From positions 1 through 64,000 of the forward strand of contig CASIAP010000006.1 in the NCBI GenBank assembly GCA_949372645.1: a stretch of DNA of 64,000 nt, given 5' to 3'. Both the position numbers and the translations under genes were made by a program. This DNA comes from Candidatus Poseidoniaceae archaeon. Lineage in GTDB: Archaea; Thermoplasmatota; Poseidoniia; Poseidoniales; Poseidoniaceae. The notes under the pieces were generated by a model. It ran no database searches and was not told the DNA's origin. It was given only the letters and a program-made list of their open reading frames with translations. The stretch's first letter is position 1. Each line of letters starts with the position of its first letter. Positions 18,331 to 26,854 of this stretch are shown one piece after another.

Positions 18331-19629
18331 ATGCTTGAACGCCGAAAACCTTTGGAATTGCTCTTCCCCCTGAAAGGGAATGCAACTTCAAGGGAAGAAG
18401 GCGCTGAGCAACAAGGTGTGACCACACTTGACCGCCTACGAGCTGGTGTGATGCTCGCCCGAGATGCAGTGAAAGCAGTGAGCCTCACAGCGATGGAAGC
18501 CCTTCGTGAAGGTGCCACATTCATTGGGATGGTAGGAGAAACCAACGAACTTGTCGACCCTTTCGCACATCTGGATGCACCAATATGGTCTGAACGCCCA
18601 CCACAGGAATTATCGAAATTAGCTTTCCGCTATTGTGAAGAACTTACGATTCGTGAAGCGGGTAACTTCTATCACTCATTCAAATACCTCCCAGACCAAC
18701 AGCGCCACGCTATGTGTGCAGTGTATGCCTTTTGCCGAAGAGCAGATGATATTGCTGACGGTGATTGGGCAGATCGATTCCCTGGAAGCATGGGCGAAAT
18801 GGACCCTGAAGCTGTGGCCTACCGTGAACAACTCGAAAGTTTACAAGATCAAGGAACTATTCTCGACCATGAAGCTTACCTCAACAAAATTACCCAATTA
18901 TTTTTCTTCCGAAAAAAACTCTCAACCTGTTATTCCGAAGTGTATTCAACTGACCCGGTATTCCTTGCATTGAAAGAAACCGTCGAAATGTATTCAATTC
19001 CACGTGAGGTTTTTGATGACTTAATTTCCGGCATGGAGGATGACCTCTACAATAACCGATACCGCAGCTTTGATGAGTTGTATGTCTATTGTTACCGAGT
19101 TGCATCTGTTGTTGGATTGATGTGTATCGAGATTTACGGGTATGAAGACCCACGAGCAAAGAAGTTCGCCGAATCATGGGGTATTTTCATGCAACTTACC
19201 AATGTCTTACGAGATGTTGGCGAAGATATTGAACGCGACCGAGTCTATTTACCACTTAACGAACTGGAAGCCAATGGCATTGTAGAAAGTGAACTGGATG
19301 GGAAAGTTGTTCTTAACAAGAATTGGGAACCTTATTGCCGTGAATATGCGCGCAGAGCACGGACCTATCTGGAAGAAGCACGCCAACTGTTACCCTTGCT
19401 TCCGCGCCGAACACGTTATTCTCCCGCAGCAATGATTGCGTTCTATGACAAAATCCTTCGTCAGATTGAGCGACAACAGGGCGATGTATTTACCAAGCGT
19501 GTCAAACTGAACAAAGTTCAGAAAATTAGTTTGGCAGCAGCTGTGTATATGCGCCACAGATTACTCCCTGCATTCCTTGACCCAATATGGGCCGGTCTCG
19601 CAAGAATTGGATTACTACCTGCAGTTTAA
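18331..19629 (+). CDS. Phytoene/squalene synthase family protein (second copy, with N-terminal extension)
   Basis: A 432-residue trans-isoprenyl synthase. The core begins near residue 95. The motifs are DDIAD at 139-143 (FCRRADDIAD) and QLTNVLRDVGEDIERDRVYLP at about 287-306, close to bacterial phytoene synthases. Carotenoid formation is the likeliest role; retinal for a rhodopsin is a known use of carotenoids in such archaea, but no carotenoid or rhodopsin gene lies in the window. The first 90 residues have no counterpart in typical 300-residue CrtB and are unexplained. They may be a real extension, as the frame is continuous and no better start is seen. It is adjacent to the first copy on the same strand. 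Confidence 0.85.
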   Translation: MLERRKPLELLFPLKGNATSREEGAEQQGVTTLDRLRAGVMLARDAVKAVSLTAMEALREGATFIGMVGETNELVDPFAHLDAPIWSERPPQELSKLAFRYCEELTIREAGNFYHSFKYLPDQQRHAMCAVYAFCRRADDIADGDWADRFPGSMGEMDPEAVAYREQLESLQDQGTILDHEAYLNKITQLFFFRKKLSTCYSEVYSTDPVFLALKETVEMYSIPREVFDDLISGMEDDLYNNRYRSFDELYVYCYRVASVVGLMCIEIYGYEDPRAKKFAESWGIFMQLTNVLRDVGEDIERDRVYLPLNELEANGIVESELDGKVVLNKNWEPYCREYARRARTYLEEARQLLPLLPRRTRYSPAAMIAFYDKILRQIERQQGDVFTKRVKLNKVQKISLAAAVYMRHRLLPAFLDPIWAGLARIGLLPAV

Positions 19630-19824
19630 TCAGATCGGGCAGGTCGTATGGCCCATCAATTTGTAAAATGGACAGAAACCGAATGCGGATGTTAATACAC
19701 CCCAGCAGCCAACGATTAAAAGCAGAAGGTCCCAATTGAGGTTTGCTGCATAATCTACAGCAACCATGCTAAAACCTGCTGATAATCGGATTAGTCTGTC
19801 TGTTATACTTAGATTCACACGCAT
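19630..19824 (-). CDS. DUF2892 inner-membrane protein
   Basis: The 64-residue protein has the DUF2892 layout: RVNLSITDRLIRLSAGFS at the start, one or two hydrophobic helices, and the end motif GFCPFYKLMGHTTC with two Cys. This module is found alone or fused to rhodanese domains (as in YgaP) and is linked with sulfur or redox chemistry in bacteria; its role is not established. The open frame begins at a TTG (19827) next to the ATG at 19824, which I prefer. Its stop directly abuts the stop of the phytoene synthase gene. Confidence 0.75.
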   Translation of the reverse strand: MRVNLSITDRLIRLSAGFSMVAVDYAANLNWDLLLLIVGCWGVLTSAFGFCPFYKLMGHTTCPI

Positions 19825-19857
19825 CAACTCTTTAACAATTTGAGTTCAAGTCTCAAG

Positions 19858-19865
19858 CATATAAA
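19858..19865 (-). promoter_or_regulatory. TATA-box candidate for the DUF2892 gene
   Basis: On the minus strand the sequence reads TTTATATG, 34-41 bases before the ATG at 19824. With the usual archaeal spacing of about 25 bases, transcription would begin near 19836 and leave a short leader. Found by eye only. Confidence 0.4.
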
Positions 19866-19912
19866 TGCCTGTTTTCTTCGATTAGTCAGAAATTAGGCTT
19901 TATGAGGCTATT

Positions 19913-21088
19913 TTAGATTGTTCGCGTGAAGGCTTGAATTCCGGTTATGTAGCGACCAATAATCAAATTGTGAATGTCATGTGTACCTTCATAGGTTTTC
20001 ACGGACTCAAGATTTGCCATGTGACGCATGATTGGATATTCGTCGAGAATTCCGTTTGCTCCGTGGATGTCACGTGCAACACGAGCAATTTGAAGAGCGA
20101 TGTCGACATTGTTCATTTTGGCAAGAGAGATTTGTTCAGGGAACCAGGTTCCATCATCTTTCTTACGACCAAGGTGGTATGCGAGGAGTTGCCCCTTGGT
20201 AATCTCTCGAAGCATCCAAGCCAATTTATCTTGAATCAATTGGTATGAAGCAATCGGGTGGTCGAATTGAATACGTGAAAGAGCATAGGTTTTGGAACTG
20301 TGGAAGCAGGACATTGCAGCACCCAACGCACCCCAGGAAATTCCGAATCTTGCATTGTTAAGACACGAGAAAGGACCTTTCAAGCCTTTGACGTTTGGCA
20401 GCATTCTGTCCTTCGGAATCTTGCAATCTTGGAAGACCAATTCACTGGTTACAGACGCTTTGAGAGAATGCTTTCCTTTCATTTCTGGAGCCGTAAAACC
20501 TTCATCATCTTTCTCGACAATGAAACCACGAATGACGCCATCGAGTTTTGCCCAAACAATCGCTACATCAGCAATAGTCCCGTTTGTAATCCACATTTTT
20601 GCCCCATTTAAGAGATAATGGTCGCCTTTGTCTTCTGCTTTAGTGATCATATCACCTGGATTTGAACCGTAATCGGGTTCTGTTAAGCCAAAGCACCCAA
20701 TCCACTCACCAGAAGTCATTTTTGGTAAATAGTAATTCTTCTGTTCCTCGGAACCAAATTCCCAGATCGGATACATAGCGAGTGAACCTTGCACGGATGC
20801 AAATGAGCGTAGACCTGAATCTCCACGTTCGAGTTCTTGACAAATTAAACCGTAGGCCACATAGGAAAGGCCAGGGCATCCATAGCCCTTCAAAGGTGCA
20901 CCAAGTACACCCATTTCACCGAGTGCAACACGCCATTCATCCAAGAAAACGCCGTCAGCACATGCCTGTTCGATTTTTGGAAGTACTTCCTCATCGACCC
21001 ATTCACGGACCATGTCCCGTATCATGATTTCTTCTTCTGTAAGCAAGCTTTCAATATCGTAGAAATCCAATCCTTCGTAAGGCTCCAT
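19913..21088 (-). CDS. gcdH: Glutaryl-CoA dehydrogenase (acyl-CoA dehydrogenase family)
   Basis: Oxidises and decarboxylates glutaryl-CoA to crotonyl-CoA with FAD, in lysine, hydroxylysine and tryptophan breakdown. The 391-residue protein follows the GCDH pattern rather than straight-chain ACADs: RSFASVQGSLAMYPI near 94-108, IGCFGLTEPDYGSNP near 130-144, KMWITNGTIADVAIVWAK near 164-181, and GLKGPFSCLNNARFGISWG near 235-253. The catalytic base is Glu367 in KTYEGTHD. Electrons would pass to ETF, encoded at 24.4-26 kb. Start MEPYEGLDF agrees with the family's short N-terminus. A GCDH is unusual in anaerobic archaea but fits an aerobic peptide degrader. Confidence 0.88.
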   Translation of the reverse strand: MEPYEGLDFYDIESLLTEEEIMIRDMVREWVDEEVLPKIEQACADGVFLDEWRVALGEMGVLGAPLKGYGCPGLSYVAYGLICQELERGDSGLRSFASVQGSLAMYPIWEFGSEEQKNYYLPKMTSGEWIGCFGLTEPDYGSNPGDMITKAEDKGDHYLLNGAKMWITNGTIADVAIVWAKLDGVIRGFIVEKDDEGFTAPEMKGKHSLKASVTSELVFQDCKIPKDRMLPNVKGLKGPFSCLNNARFGISWGALGAAMSCFHSSKTYALSRIQFDHPIASYQLIQDKLAWMLREITKGQLLAYHLGRKKDDGTWFPEQISLAKMNNVDIALQIARVARDIHGANGILDEYPIMRHMANLESVKTYEGTHDIHNLIIGRYITGIQAFTRTI

Positions 21089-21206
21089 ATTACCGTCTCA
21101 TTATCGGGTCTACACGGGGCTTCAAGAACCTAACCCTCTTCTCACTAGATGAAAAGAATAATTTTGCACGTAAGTCTTTACGAATATCGCACAAGATGAG
21201 AGATGA

Positions 21207-22382
21207 TTATTTCTTCTTCTGACGATAGAGTAAATATTTCCTTTGAAGAAAGGGACTGTTCATGTAGATCAGTCCGAGAATCACACCTGGTACCGAAATC
21301 GTCACAGCAGCCATTACTATGATTGATAAAAGATCTAAATCTTCTACAGTAACACCACTACTTTCAAACGAGATAATATTTCCAAATGAAGTAAGAATAA
21401 ATCCTTCTTGGAATTCATTCTCCCATACGACTTCAAGTGAACGACCAGCGACAACAGAGTCCCATGCAATTGCATCATCGGATACAAGTTGAGCAAAGGC
21501 TTGAGAATCTGACGGTTCTTGTCGAAGCATAGCAAATGGTGCCATGTGAATCAATGTGGTTCCATCATGCCCTCGTGAGACGCCCGTAAAATCGCCCTCT
21601 AATGCCGAAAGTTGCATGATCTCTCTCGTCTCCGATTCACCTTCACCAATCTGATCTACCCGAATGGCTTGGGTTCTCAGCCCACTTGCAAACCCTACGC
21701 ATTCATTCAAGATCGGGTCAGCACAATCAACACCGATCCAAGTATCACCACCGGTGCCTGAAATGAACGTGAGTTGATGATTGCTCGAAAGGATGGCAAG
21801 GCCATCATTGAGAGTTGCGACCACACAGGTATTTTGATTCCGATGACAGGCAATATCACTTATTGACGAATCTCGAGTATCGGATATGGCAGTTATGCCT
21901 GACCCTTCAGAGAATTTCCAAATACTCCCATCAGAAGCCCCAAAGTAAGCGTAATCACCCGCAGGTCGCCATTCTACAGCAGTCATGTTAATCCCTATAA
22001 TCGAGCCAGAACCATTGACCGTTGTTATTGCGTGGCTTTCGGTCGAATAACGGAGGGCAACACCCATATCTCCAGTAAGCAGAGCTGTTTCACCTCTTGG
22101 ATGCCAAGATACATCATGTAATGCCACATTCTGTCCTGTATTCAATTCTACATCTTGACTACGGTCTTCAGCATGAAGTGCAGAAATACGATGAGCATAG
22201 CCGTTTTCTCCTACTAATAAGACTGACAAACCATCTGGTGATACCTTGCCAGCATTGAGACCAATGTCAGAGTCTTCAAGTGAGTCTACCAAGGTTAACT
22301 GAATGACTGATTCAGGTTGTGCTGGAACTGCCGGAAGGAGTAAGACAAGTAGGCAAATACCCAACAGAAAGTTCCCTCGCAT
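21207..22382 (-). CDS. Exported beta-propeller-like protein with C-terminal membrane anchor
   Basis: From ATG 22382 the 391-residue product has a signal peptide (MRGNFLLGICLLVLLLPAVPAQ), then WD40/YVTN-like repeats with phrases such as SPDGLSVLLVGENGYAH, DVSWHPRGETALLTGD and AVEWRPAGDYAYFGA. A single transmembrane helix at the end (IIVMAAVTISVPGVILGLIY) precedes a basic tail. It is thus probably a surface protein facing outward. The frame extends to 22424 but that adds no recognisable signal. The protein at 41.3 kb has a related plan. Ligand unknown. Confidence 0.65.
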   Translation of the reverse strand: MRGNFLLGICLLVLLLPAVPAQPESVIQLTLVDSLEDSDIGLNAGKVSPDGLSVLLVGENGYAHRISALHAEDRSQDVELNTGQNVALHDVSWHPRGETALLTGDMGVALRYSTESHAITTVNGSGSIIGINMTAVEWRPAGDYAYFGASDGSIWKFSEGSGITAISDTRDSSISDIACHRNQNTCVVATLNDGLAILSSNHQLTFISGTGGDTWIGVDCADPILNECVGFASGLRTQAIRVDQIGEGESETREIMQLSALEGDFTGVSRGHDGTTLIHMAPFAMLRQEPSDSQAFAQLVSDDAIAWDSVVAGRSLEVVWENEFQEGFILTSFGNIISFESSGVTVEDLDLLSIIVMAAVTISVPGVILGLIYMNSPFLQRKYLLYRQKKK

Positions 22383-22489
22383 GATTGTCCCAAAGACAAC
22401 TACAAGAAAACCCCTCCTACGCATTGGAAGTGGTTTTTCCCATTCACCTCAACGGTGAGCCTTATTGCAAAGAGGCTCTTCCCCGTTCT

Positions 22490-23014
22490 ATGGAGCGATT
22501 CGCAGTCAAGCGTGGTTTAGAGAAAAACATTGGTGGGAATGCAGGACTTGCACGTATTGCAACGACCTATTTCGATAAGATTCAAGTTGATGCTGAAGGC
22601 GTATTTACTGGCTCCTTTGCCATACTTACTCGAATCAACGGTCACTTTGGTTCCGATGGTAAACTCGTGATGGATGTTGAACAAATGAAAGGAGAAGACC
22701 TCACGAATTTCTTATCCGCTGATGGTGGACGTGAAAATGCAATGCTCTCCCGACAGAAATGGTCATCATTCCTCGATGAAGTCACAGGGTACTCTCCGAA
22801 GCAACGTGGAGACAAGGCAAAAGAAGATGCAAAGAAATTTTCCAAAGCTAAATCGGCCATTAAGATGGCATACAAAATGATGGAAATGAGTAAGAGTATC
22901 GACCAACCAACCATTGATACTGCAAATACCATGATTGCAGAGTTACAAGCAATGATTGATTCTGGGACTCCTCCATCTGAAGGAAAGGTCAAGAAACTCA
23001 ACGATTTAATTTGA
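22490..23014 (+). CDS. DUF5611-like archaeal protein
   Basis: A 174-residue protein that begins MERFAVKRGLEKNIGG, resembling the usual start of DUF5611 proteins (M-x-x-Y/F-x-x-KRG). It later has DGKLVMDVEQ and SSFLDEVTGYSPKQRGDKAKEDAKK, which match the conserved 'FL-EEATGY-tKeR-kkakk' end that I recall for the family. I matched this from memory. The open frame extends upstream to 22385, but the earlier start codons (TTG, GTG) are weak and the ATG fits the family. It is followed after 13 bp by tyrS, so it is probably co-transcribed. C-terminal 60 residues are helical and charged. Function unknown. Confidence 0.6.
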   Translation: MERFAVKRGLEKNIGGNAGLARIATTYFDKIQVDAEGVFTGSFAILTRINGHFGSDGKLVMDVEQMKGEDLTNFLSADGGRENAMLSRQKWSSFLDEVTGYSPKQRGDKAKEDAKKFSKAKSAIKMAYKMMEMSKSIDQPTIDTANTMIAELQAMIDSGTPPSEGKVKKLNDLI

Positions 23015-23027
23015 AAGAAGTGATCGT

Positions 23028-24173
23028 ATGGGCATTGATTCAGTTCTCGAATCCTTTGTCGAAGAAAATCCACGCATTCTTGAATTAAATGAACAACAGC
23101 AACAACGCCTTGCGTTGATGGTTGGCCAAGTTGATGAAACTGTAGGCATTGGTCATTTAGTCAATTGCTTAGCTGACAATACAAGCATGGCCGGCGATGG
23201 TGTAATACGCTGTTATGTCGGATTTGAACCGTCTGGAAAAGCGCACATTGGTTGGAAGGTTCTCTCGCTACAACTTCGAAGAATGCTCGAAGCCGATGCC
23301 AATGTACTCATCTTTTTGGCAGATTGGCACGCCTGGGTCAATGACAAATTTGACGGAGTCATGGAAGATATTCAAACAACTGCTACTTACATGGAAGAAA
23401 CATTCCGTGCTCTTCTCGGTCATCCTGAAGAAGGCGATGGGCCAGGGCAGCTTCGTTTCATTTGGGCTTCTGAAATTATGAACTCTGGTGATTACTGGGC
23501 GCGAGTACTTCGATGTTCCAAGGGTGCAACACTTGCTAAAGTCCGCAAAACATTCACCATTATGGGACGGGACGAGGCATCCTCCGACCATGATCTCTCA
23601 AAATTCTATTATCCTGCAATGCAAGCCAGTGATATCTTTGAAATGAAAATTGATATTGCATTGGGAGGCATGGACCAACGCAAAGCGCACATGTTCATGC
23701 GTGATGTGGCTACTCGATGGAATTGGGACAAACCAACCTGTTTGCACACTCCTATTCTTTCATCACTCAAAGCATCTGGAGTTCGAATGGAAAGTTTTGA
23801 TCATAAGATGAGTAAATCTGACCCCTCAGGGGCGATCTTACTGCATGATGAGGCGAAAGCACTCCGAAAGAAAATGCAGAAGCATGCCTACTTGAATCCT
23901 GAAGACCCTCATTCACCCGTCTATGAATTGGCTGAACATGTCGTCCTACCGGAATGGGGTGAAATTATCGTTACTCCAAATCCAAAGTTCGGTGAACCTT
24001 CGACTTGGAATGACCTTGAAACATTCAAAGCCGCAGTAGTTGATGGAACCCTTCACCCACTTGATGCAAAGCTCGGTGTAGCTGACGGTGTCCTACGAGG
24101 TTTGCAAAGTGTCTCCGAACATTTTGAGAAGCACCCAGAAACGCTTGATGCTGTGTCAGCTCTACGAAAGTGA
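23028..24173 (+). CDS. tyrS: Tyrosyl-tRNA synthetase, archaeal type
   Basis: Charges tRNA-Tyr with tyrosine. A 381-residue class I synthetase with HIGW at 73-76 (HIGH-like), the archaeal/eukaryotic signatures GFEPSGKAHIG at 65-75 and GGMDQRKAHMF at 213-223, and KMSKS at 260-264. The C-terminal anticodon domain is short, as in archaea. It follows the DUF5611 gene with a 13-bp gap and a GTGATCGTATG-type leader. A hairpin candidate lies just past its stop. Confidence 0.93.
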   Translation: MGIDSVLESFVEENPRILELNEQQQQRLALMVGQVDETVGIGHLVNCLADNTSMAGDGVIRCYVGFEPSGKAHIGWKVLSLQLRRMLEADANVLIFLADWHAWVNDKFDGVMEDIQTTATYMEETFRALLGHPEEGDGPGQLRFIWASEIMNSGDYWARVLRCSKGATLAKVRKTFTIMGRDEASSDHDLSKFYYPAMQASDIFEMKIDIALGGMDQRKAHMFMRDVATRWNWDKPTCLHTPILSSLKASGVRMESFDHKMSKSDPSGAILLHDEAKALRKKMQKHAYLNPEDPHSPVYELAEHVVLPEWGEIIVTPNPKFGEPSTWNDLETFKAAVVDGTLHPLDAKLGVADGVLRGLQSVSEHFEKHPETLDAVSALRK

Positions 24174-24183
24174 TTCTTTCACT

Positions 24184-24200
24184 TCAAATGATTGATTTGA
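24184..24200 (+). repeat. Hairpin after tyrS
   Basis: TCAAAT, loop GATTG, ATTTGA form a perfect six-base stem ten bases after the tyrS stop. No T-run follows, so a terminator role is only possible. The 195-bp gap to etfB otherwise shows nothing recognisable. Confidence 0.3.
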
Positions 24201-24368
24201 GTGTTGAGGCTAAGGATGAATTTGTGAGTCGATACCTACTTACTTTATTCGATTGAGAGGTTGACTGCAATTCAATGAAGCACTGAGAGTGAAGTTCAAA
24301 GAAATAAGGTGCAAACGTTCAAGAATCCCTTTGAGGTGGTCAAGATATCCCTTGGGAGAGTATCTGCT

Positions 24369-25106
24369 ATGGCCAACATTATCGTTCTCGTTAAACAAGT
24401 TCCTGATACCAATGCTCGTATCGTCCTCTCAGGCGACCGGGTCGACCTTTCTGCCGTCAAGAAAGTGATGAGTCCCTACGATGAATTCGCTGTTGAAAAT
24501 GCACTTCAACACCGGGAAGCAAGCGGTGGTGAAGTGACTGCAATCACCGTAGGAGGCTCAGGAGCCGACAAAGTATTGAAAGATGCTAAAGCGATTGGTG
24601 TTGACCATATTGTTCGTATTGATTGCGATACTCACCTCGATTCAAATGCCCTCCAAACCATACTGGCATCAGTCATCTCAACTCTTGGTGGAGAAGTCGT
24701 CTATTGCGGCAAGTCTGCTGCGGATACAGGCGCAGGATCAACTGGACCTGGCGTGGCTGAACGACTTGGATGGGCTTCAGTGTCCAATACCACGAGCGTT
24801 ACCTTTGGTGACCAGCTCTCCGTAGTAACTCCTTCCTCTGGCGGCAATGCCCGAGTCAATGTACCTCTACCGGCAGTCATCTCATGTGACAAGGGCAATA
24901 TCAAAGTCCGAAAGCCTAACGTGAAAGGAATCATGCAAGCAAAGAAGGCTCAAGTCGATGTACGTAGCGTTGATGCACCTGCATCGACCGTTTCGGTTGT
25001 TGCCCACAGTATGCCTCCTGCAAAACCTGCAGGGAAATCATATCAAGGCGGAGCAGCAGCAGCTGAAGTCGCTCAACTCCTCCGAGATGAGGCAAACGTA
25101 ATTTGA
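24369..25106 (+). CDS. etfB: Electron transfer flavoprotein, beta subunit
   Basis: With EtfA forms the FAD/AMP-binding carrier that takes electrons from acyl-CoA dehydrogenases to the respiratory chain. The 245-residue product starts MANIIVLVKQVPDTNARI, the typical EtfB N-terminus, so the frame's earlier GTG at 24309 is rejected. The AMP-binding signature GKSAADTGAGSTGPG lies near 116-130 and the VNVPLPAVISC segment near 165. Its stop is ten bases before the etfA ATG. Confidence 0.94.
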   Translation: MANIIVLVKQVPDTNARIVLSGDRVDLSAVKKVMSPYDEFAVENALQHREASGGEVTAITVGGSGADKVLKDAKAIGVDHIVRIDCDTHLDSNALQTILASVISTLGGEVVYCGKSAADTGAGSTGPGVAERLGWASVSNTTSVTFGDQLSVVTPSSGGNARVNVPLPAVISCDKGNIKVRKPNVKGIMQAKKAQVDVRSVDAPASTVSVVAHSMPPAKPAGKSYQGGAAAAEVAQLLRDEANVI

Positions 25107-25116
25107 GGTGAAAGAA

Positions 25117-26049
25117 ATGACTGAAACTATAGTAATCGCTGAAATCGTAAAGGGTGCGGTCCACCCTACAACTGCTGAACTCATCACTGCCGCTCATGCA
25201 CTCGGATCTCAACCTGTTGTTGTCGTGCCATGTGCTGATGCAAGTGTTGCAGATGGTGCTGCCCAATTTTCGGGTGCTGCACGTGTTCTTGCAGCAAAAT
25301 CTGATGTATTCTCCAATTATGATGCTGCAGGATGGGCTTCTGCTCTTGATGCCGTGGCACCTGCAGGCGTCATTATCACCTCTGCATCTCCACAATCCAA
25401 AGACCTCGCTGCTCGTTTGGCTGCTCGTAGAGGAATCTCAGTGGTACAAGATGTCGTACAAATCGAAGGTGGAAACTTGACTTCACCGATTTATTCTGGT
25501 AAAGCAATGCAAACGGTATCCCTCAGTGGTAATGCAGTTGTCACTGTTCGCCCGAATATATTCGCACCTGCCGGCAATGATGGTTCCAATGACGTTTCGG
25601 TTGTCGATACGACTGGAAACATCGCTACGGCTGTTCAGGAATTCATGGCCCGTGCTTCAACTCGAATCGATGTGGCTGAAGCAAACATCATCATCTCAGG
25701 TGGCAGAGGAATGGGTACACCAGCAAATTTCACTCACTTAGAAGCAATTGCAGATACCTTGGGTGCAGCAGTTGGCGCATCACGTGCTGCAGTTGACACA
25801 TGGGATGAAATTCCTCACTCGATGCAAGTCGGACAAACTGGAAAAACGGTCAATCCAAATCTCTACATCGCTGTTGGAATCTCTGGTGCCATTCAACACT
25901 TGGCAGGAATGCGTTCATCCAAATATATAGTCGCAATCAATAAAGATGCTGACGCACCTATATTCCAACATGCAGATTATGGAATTGTTGCGACTTGGGA
26001 AGAGGCATTGCCTATCCTTCAGTCAACACTTTCTGCCATGATGGCGTAA
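25117..26049 (+). CDS. etfA: Electron transfer flavoprotein, alpha subunit
   Basis: The FAD-binding partner of EtfB. The 310-residue product starts MTETIVIAEIVKG. GAGGTG at 25105-25110 sits as a ribosome-binding site before this ATG, which decides against the GTG at 25108. The C-terminal FAD domain shows SGGRGMG near 189-195, VGQTGKTVNPNLYIAVGISGAIQHLAGM near 240-267, and NKDADAPIFQHADYGIV. Likely partner dehydrogenase in this window is glutaryl-CoA dehydrogenase. The stop abuts that of the convergent MBL gene. Confidence 0.94.
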   Translation: MTETIVIAEIVKGAVHPTTAELITAAHALGSQPVVVVPCADASVADGAAQFSGAARVLAAKSDVFSNYDAAGWASALDAVAPAGVIITSASPQSKDLAARLAARRGISVVQDVVQIEGGNLTSPIYSGKAMQTVSLSGNAVVTVRPNIFAPAGNDGSNDVSVVDTTGNIATAVQEFMARASTRIDVAEANIIISGGRGMGTPANFTHLEAIADTLGAAVGASRAAVDTWDEIPHSMQVGQTGKTVNPNLYIAVGISGAIQHLAGMRSSKYIVAINKDADAPIFQHADYGIVATWEEALPILQSTLSAMMA

Positions 26050-26817
26050 TCAAGCATAACGTCCTCGGCTGTAAATACCAGCTCCAGCATCATCACCAAC
26101 AAAGGGATTGGTTTGTTTTTCGTGACCAATCGTAGTCAAAGGTCCATGGCCAGGATAAACGACTGTATCCGGTGCTAGAGGCCACAGTTTTGTATGAATC
26201 GAGTTGGCAAGAACGGTAAAATCACCACCGGTATCAGGAAGGTCTGTTCGGCCAACTGAGCCGGCAAACAACGTATCTCCTACAAACAAATGGTCGGGAC
26301 CATCATCAACAATGAGTCGAAGACAACACCCACCGAGCGTATGACCTGGTGTATGAAGGATTTCAAATGAAAGTGCACCAACTTCCAGTATTTCATCAGC
26401 GACTAAGTCGACATCAGCCACCGCTGGCTCAGGTACTTCGAACCCATATCGTTGAGCTGAAGAAGGAGCTAGTGTTTGCAAATAGGTGTCATCTGGATGA
26501 AGATACCATTTTACATCATAACGACTGAGTAAATCTGGAATGTGCCCACTGTGATCAAAATGGGCATGGGTATTGACTAAAGCAACTACCTTTCGAGCAG
26601 GAAGATTTTGCTGCGTCATCTCCTCTGATGATTGTGGTCCATTCGACCAGTCAGGCCCATTGCCTGCAAATCCATCAACCCAATCGATAAGCCGTCCAGG
26701 TTCACCACCGCCATCAATGATGACGGTATCACCTGTTGCTCGGTCTGTAACGATTGAACAACGCATCTGTAAAACACCCACAAAGAAGTATTCGACCCAC
26801 GGTTCACTCACGCCCAT
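26050..26817 (-). CDS. Metallo-beta-lactamase-fold hydrolase, glyoxalase II-like
   Basis: A 255-residue MBL-fold enzyme with the complete metal site: THAHFDHSGH near 83-92, HTPGHTLGGC near 159-168, the bridging Asp in FVGDTLFAGSVGRTDLP, and the final VVYPGHGP. The GRTDLP segment is common in hydroxyacylglutathione hydrolase-like and persulfide dioxygenase-like proteins. The substrate cannot be assigned; a thioester hydrolase is most likely. It begins 37 bp after the propeller/PKD gene on the same strand. Confidence 0.82.
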   Translation of the reverse strand: MGVSEPWVEYFFVGVLQMRCSIVTDRATGDTVIIDGGGEPGRLIDWVDGFAGNGPDWSNGPQSSEEMTQQNLPARKVVALVNTHAHFDHSGHIPDLLSRYDVKWYLHPDDTYLQTLAPSSAQRYGFEVPEPAVADVDLVADEILEVGALSFEILHTPGHTLGGCCLRLIVDDGPDHLFVGDTLFAGSVGRTDLPDTGGDFTVLANSIHTKLWPLAPDTVVYPGHGPLTTIGHEKQTNPFVGDDAGAGIYSRGRYA

Positions 26818-26854
26818 GGCTCAGCCAGACATCTCTCCTTCAAGAGACTAAGCC

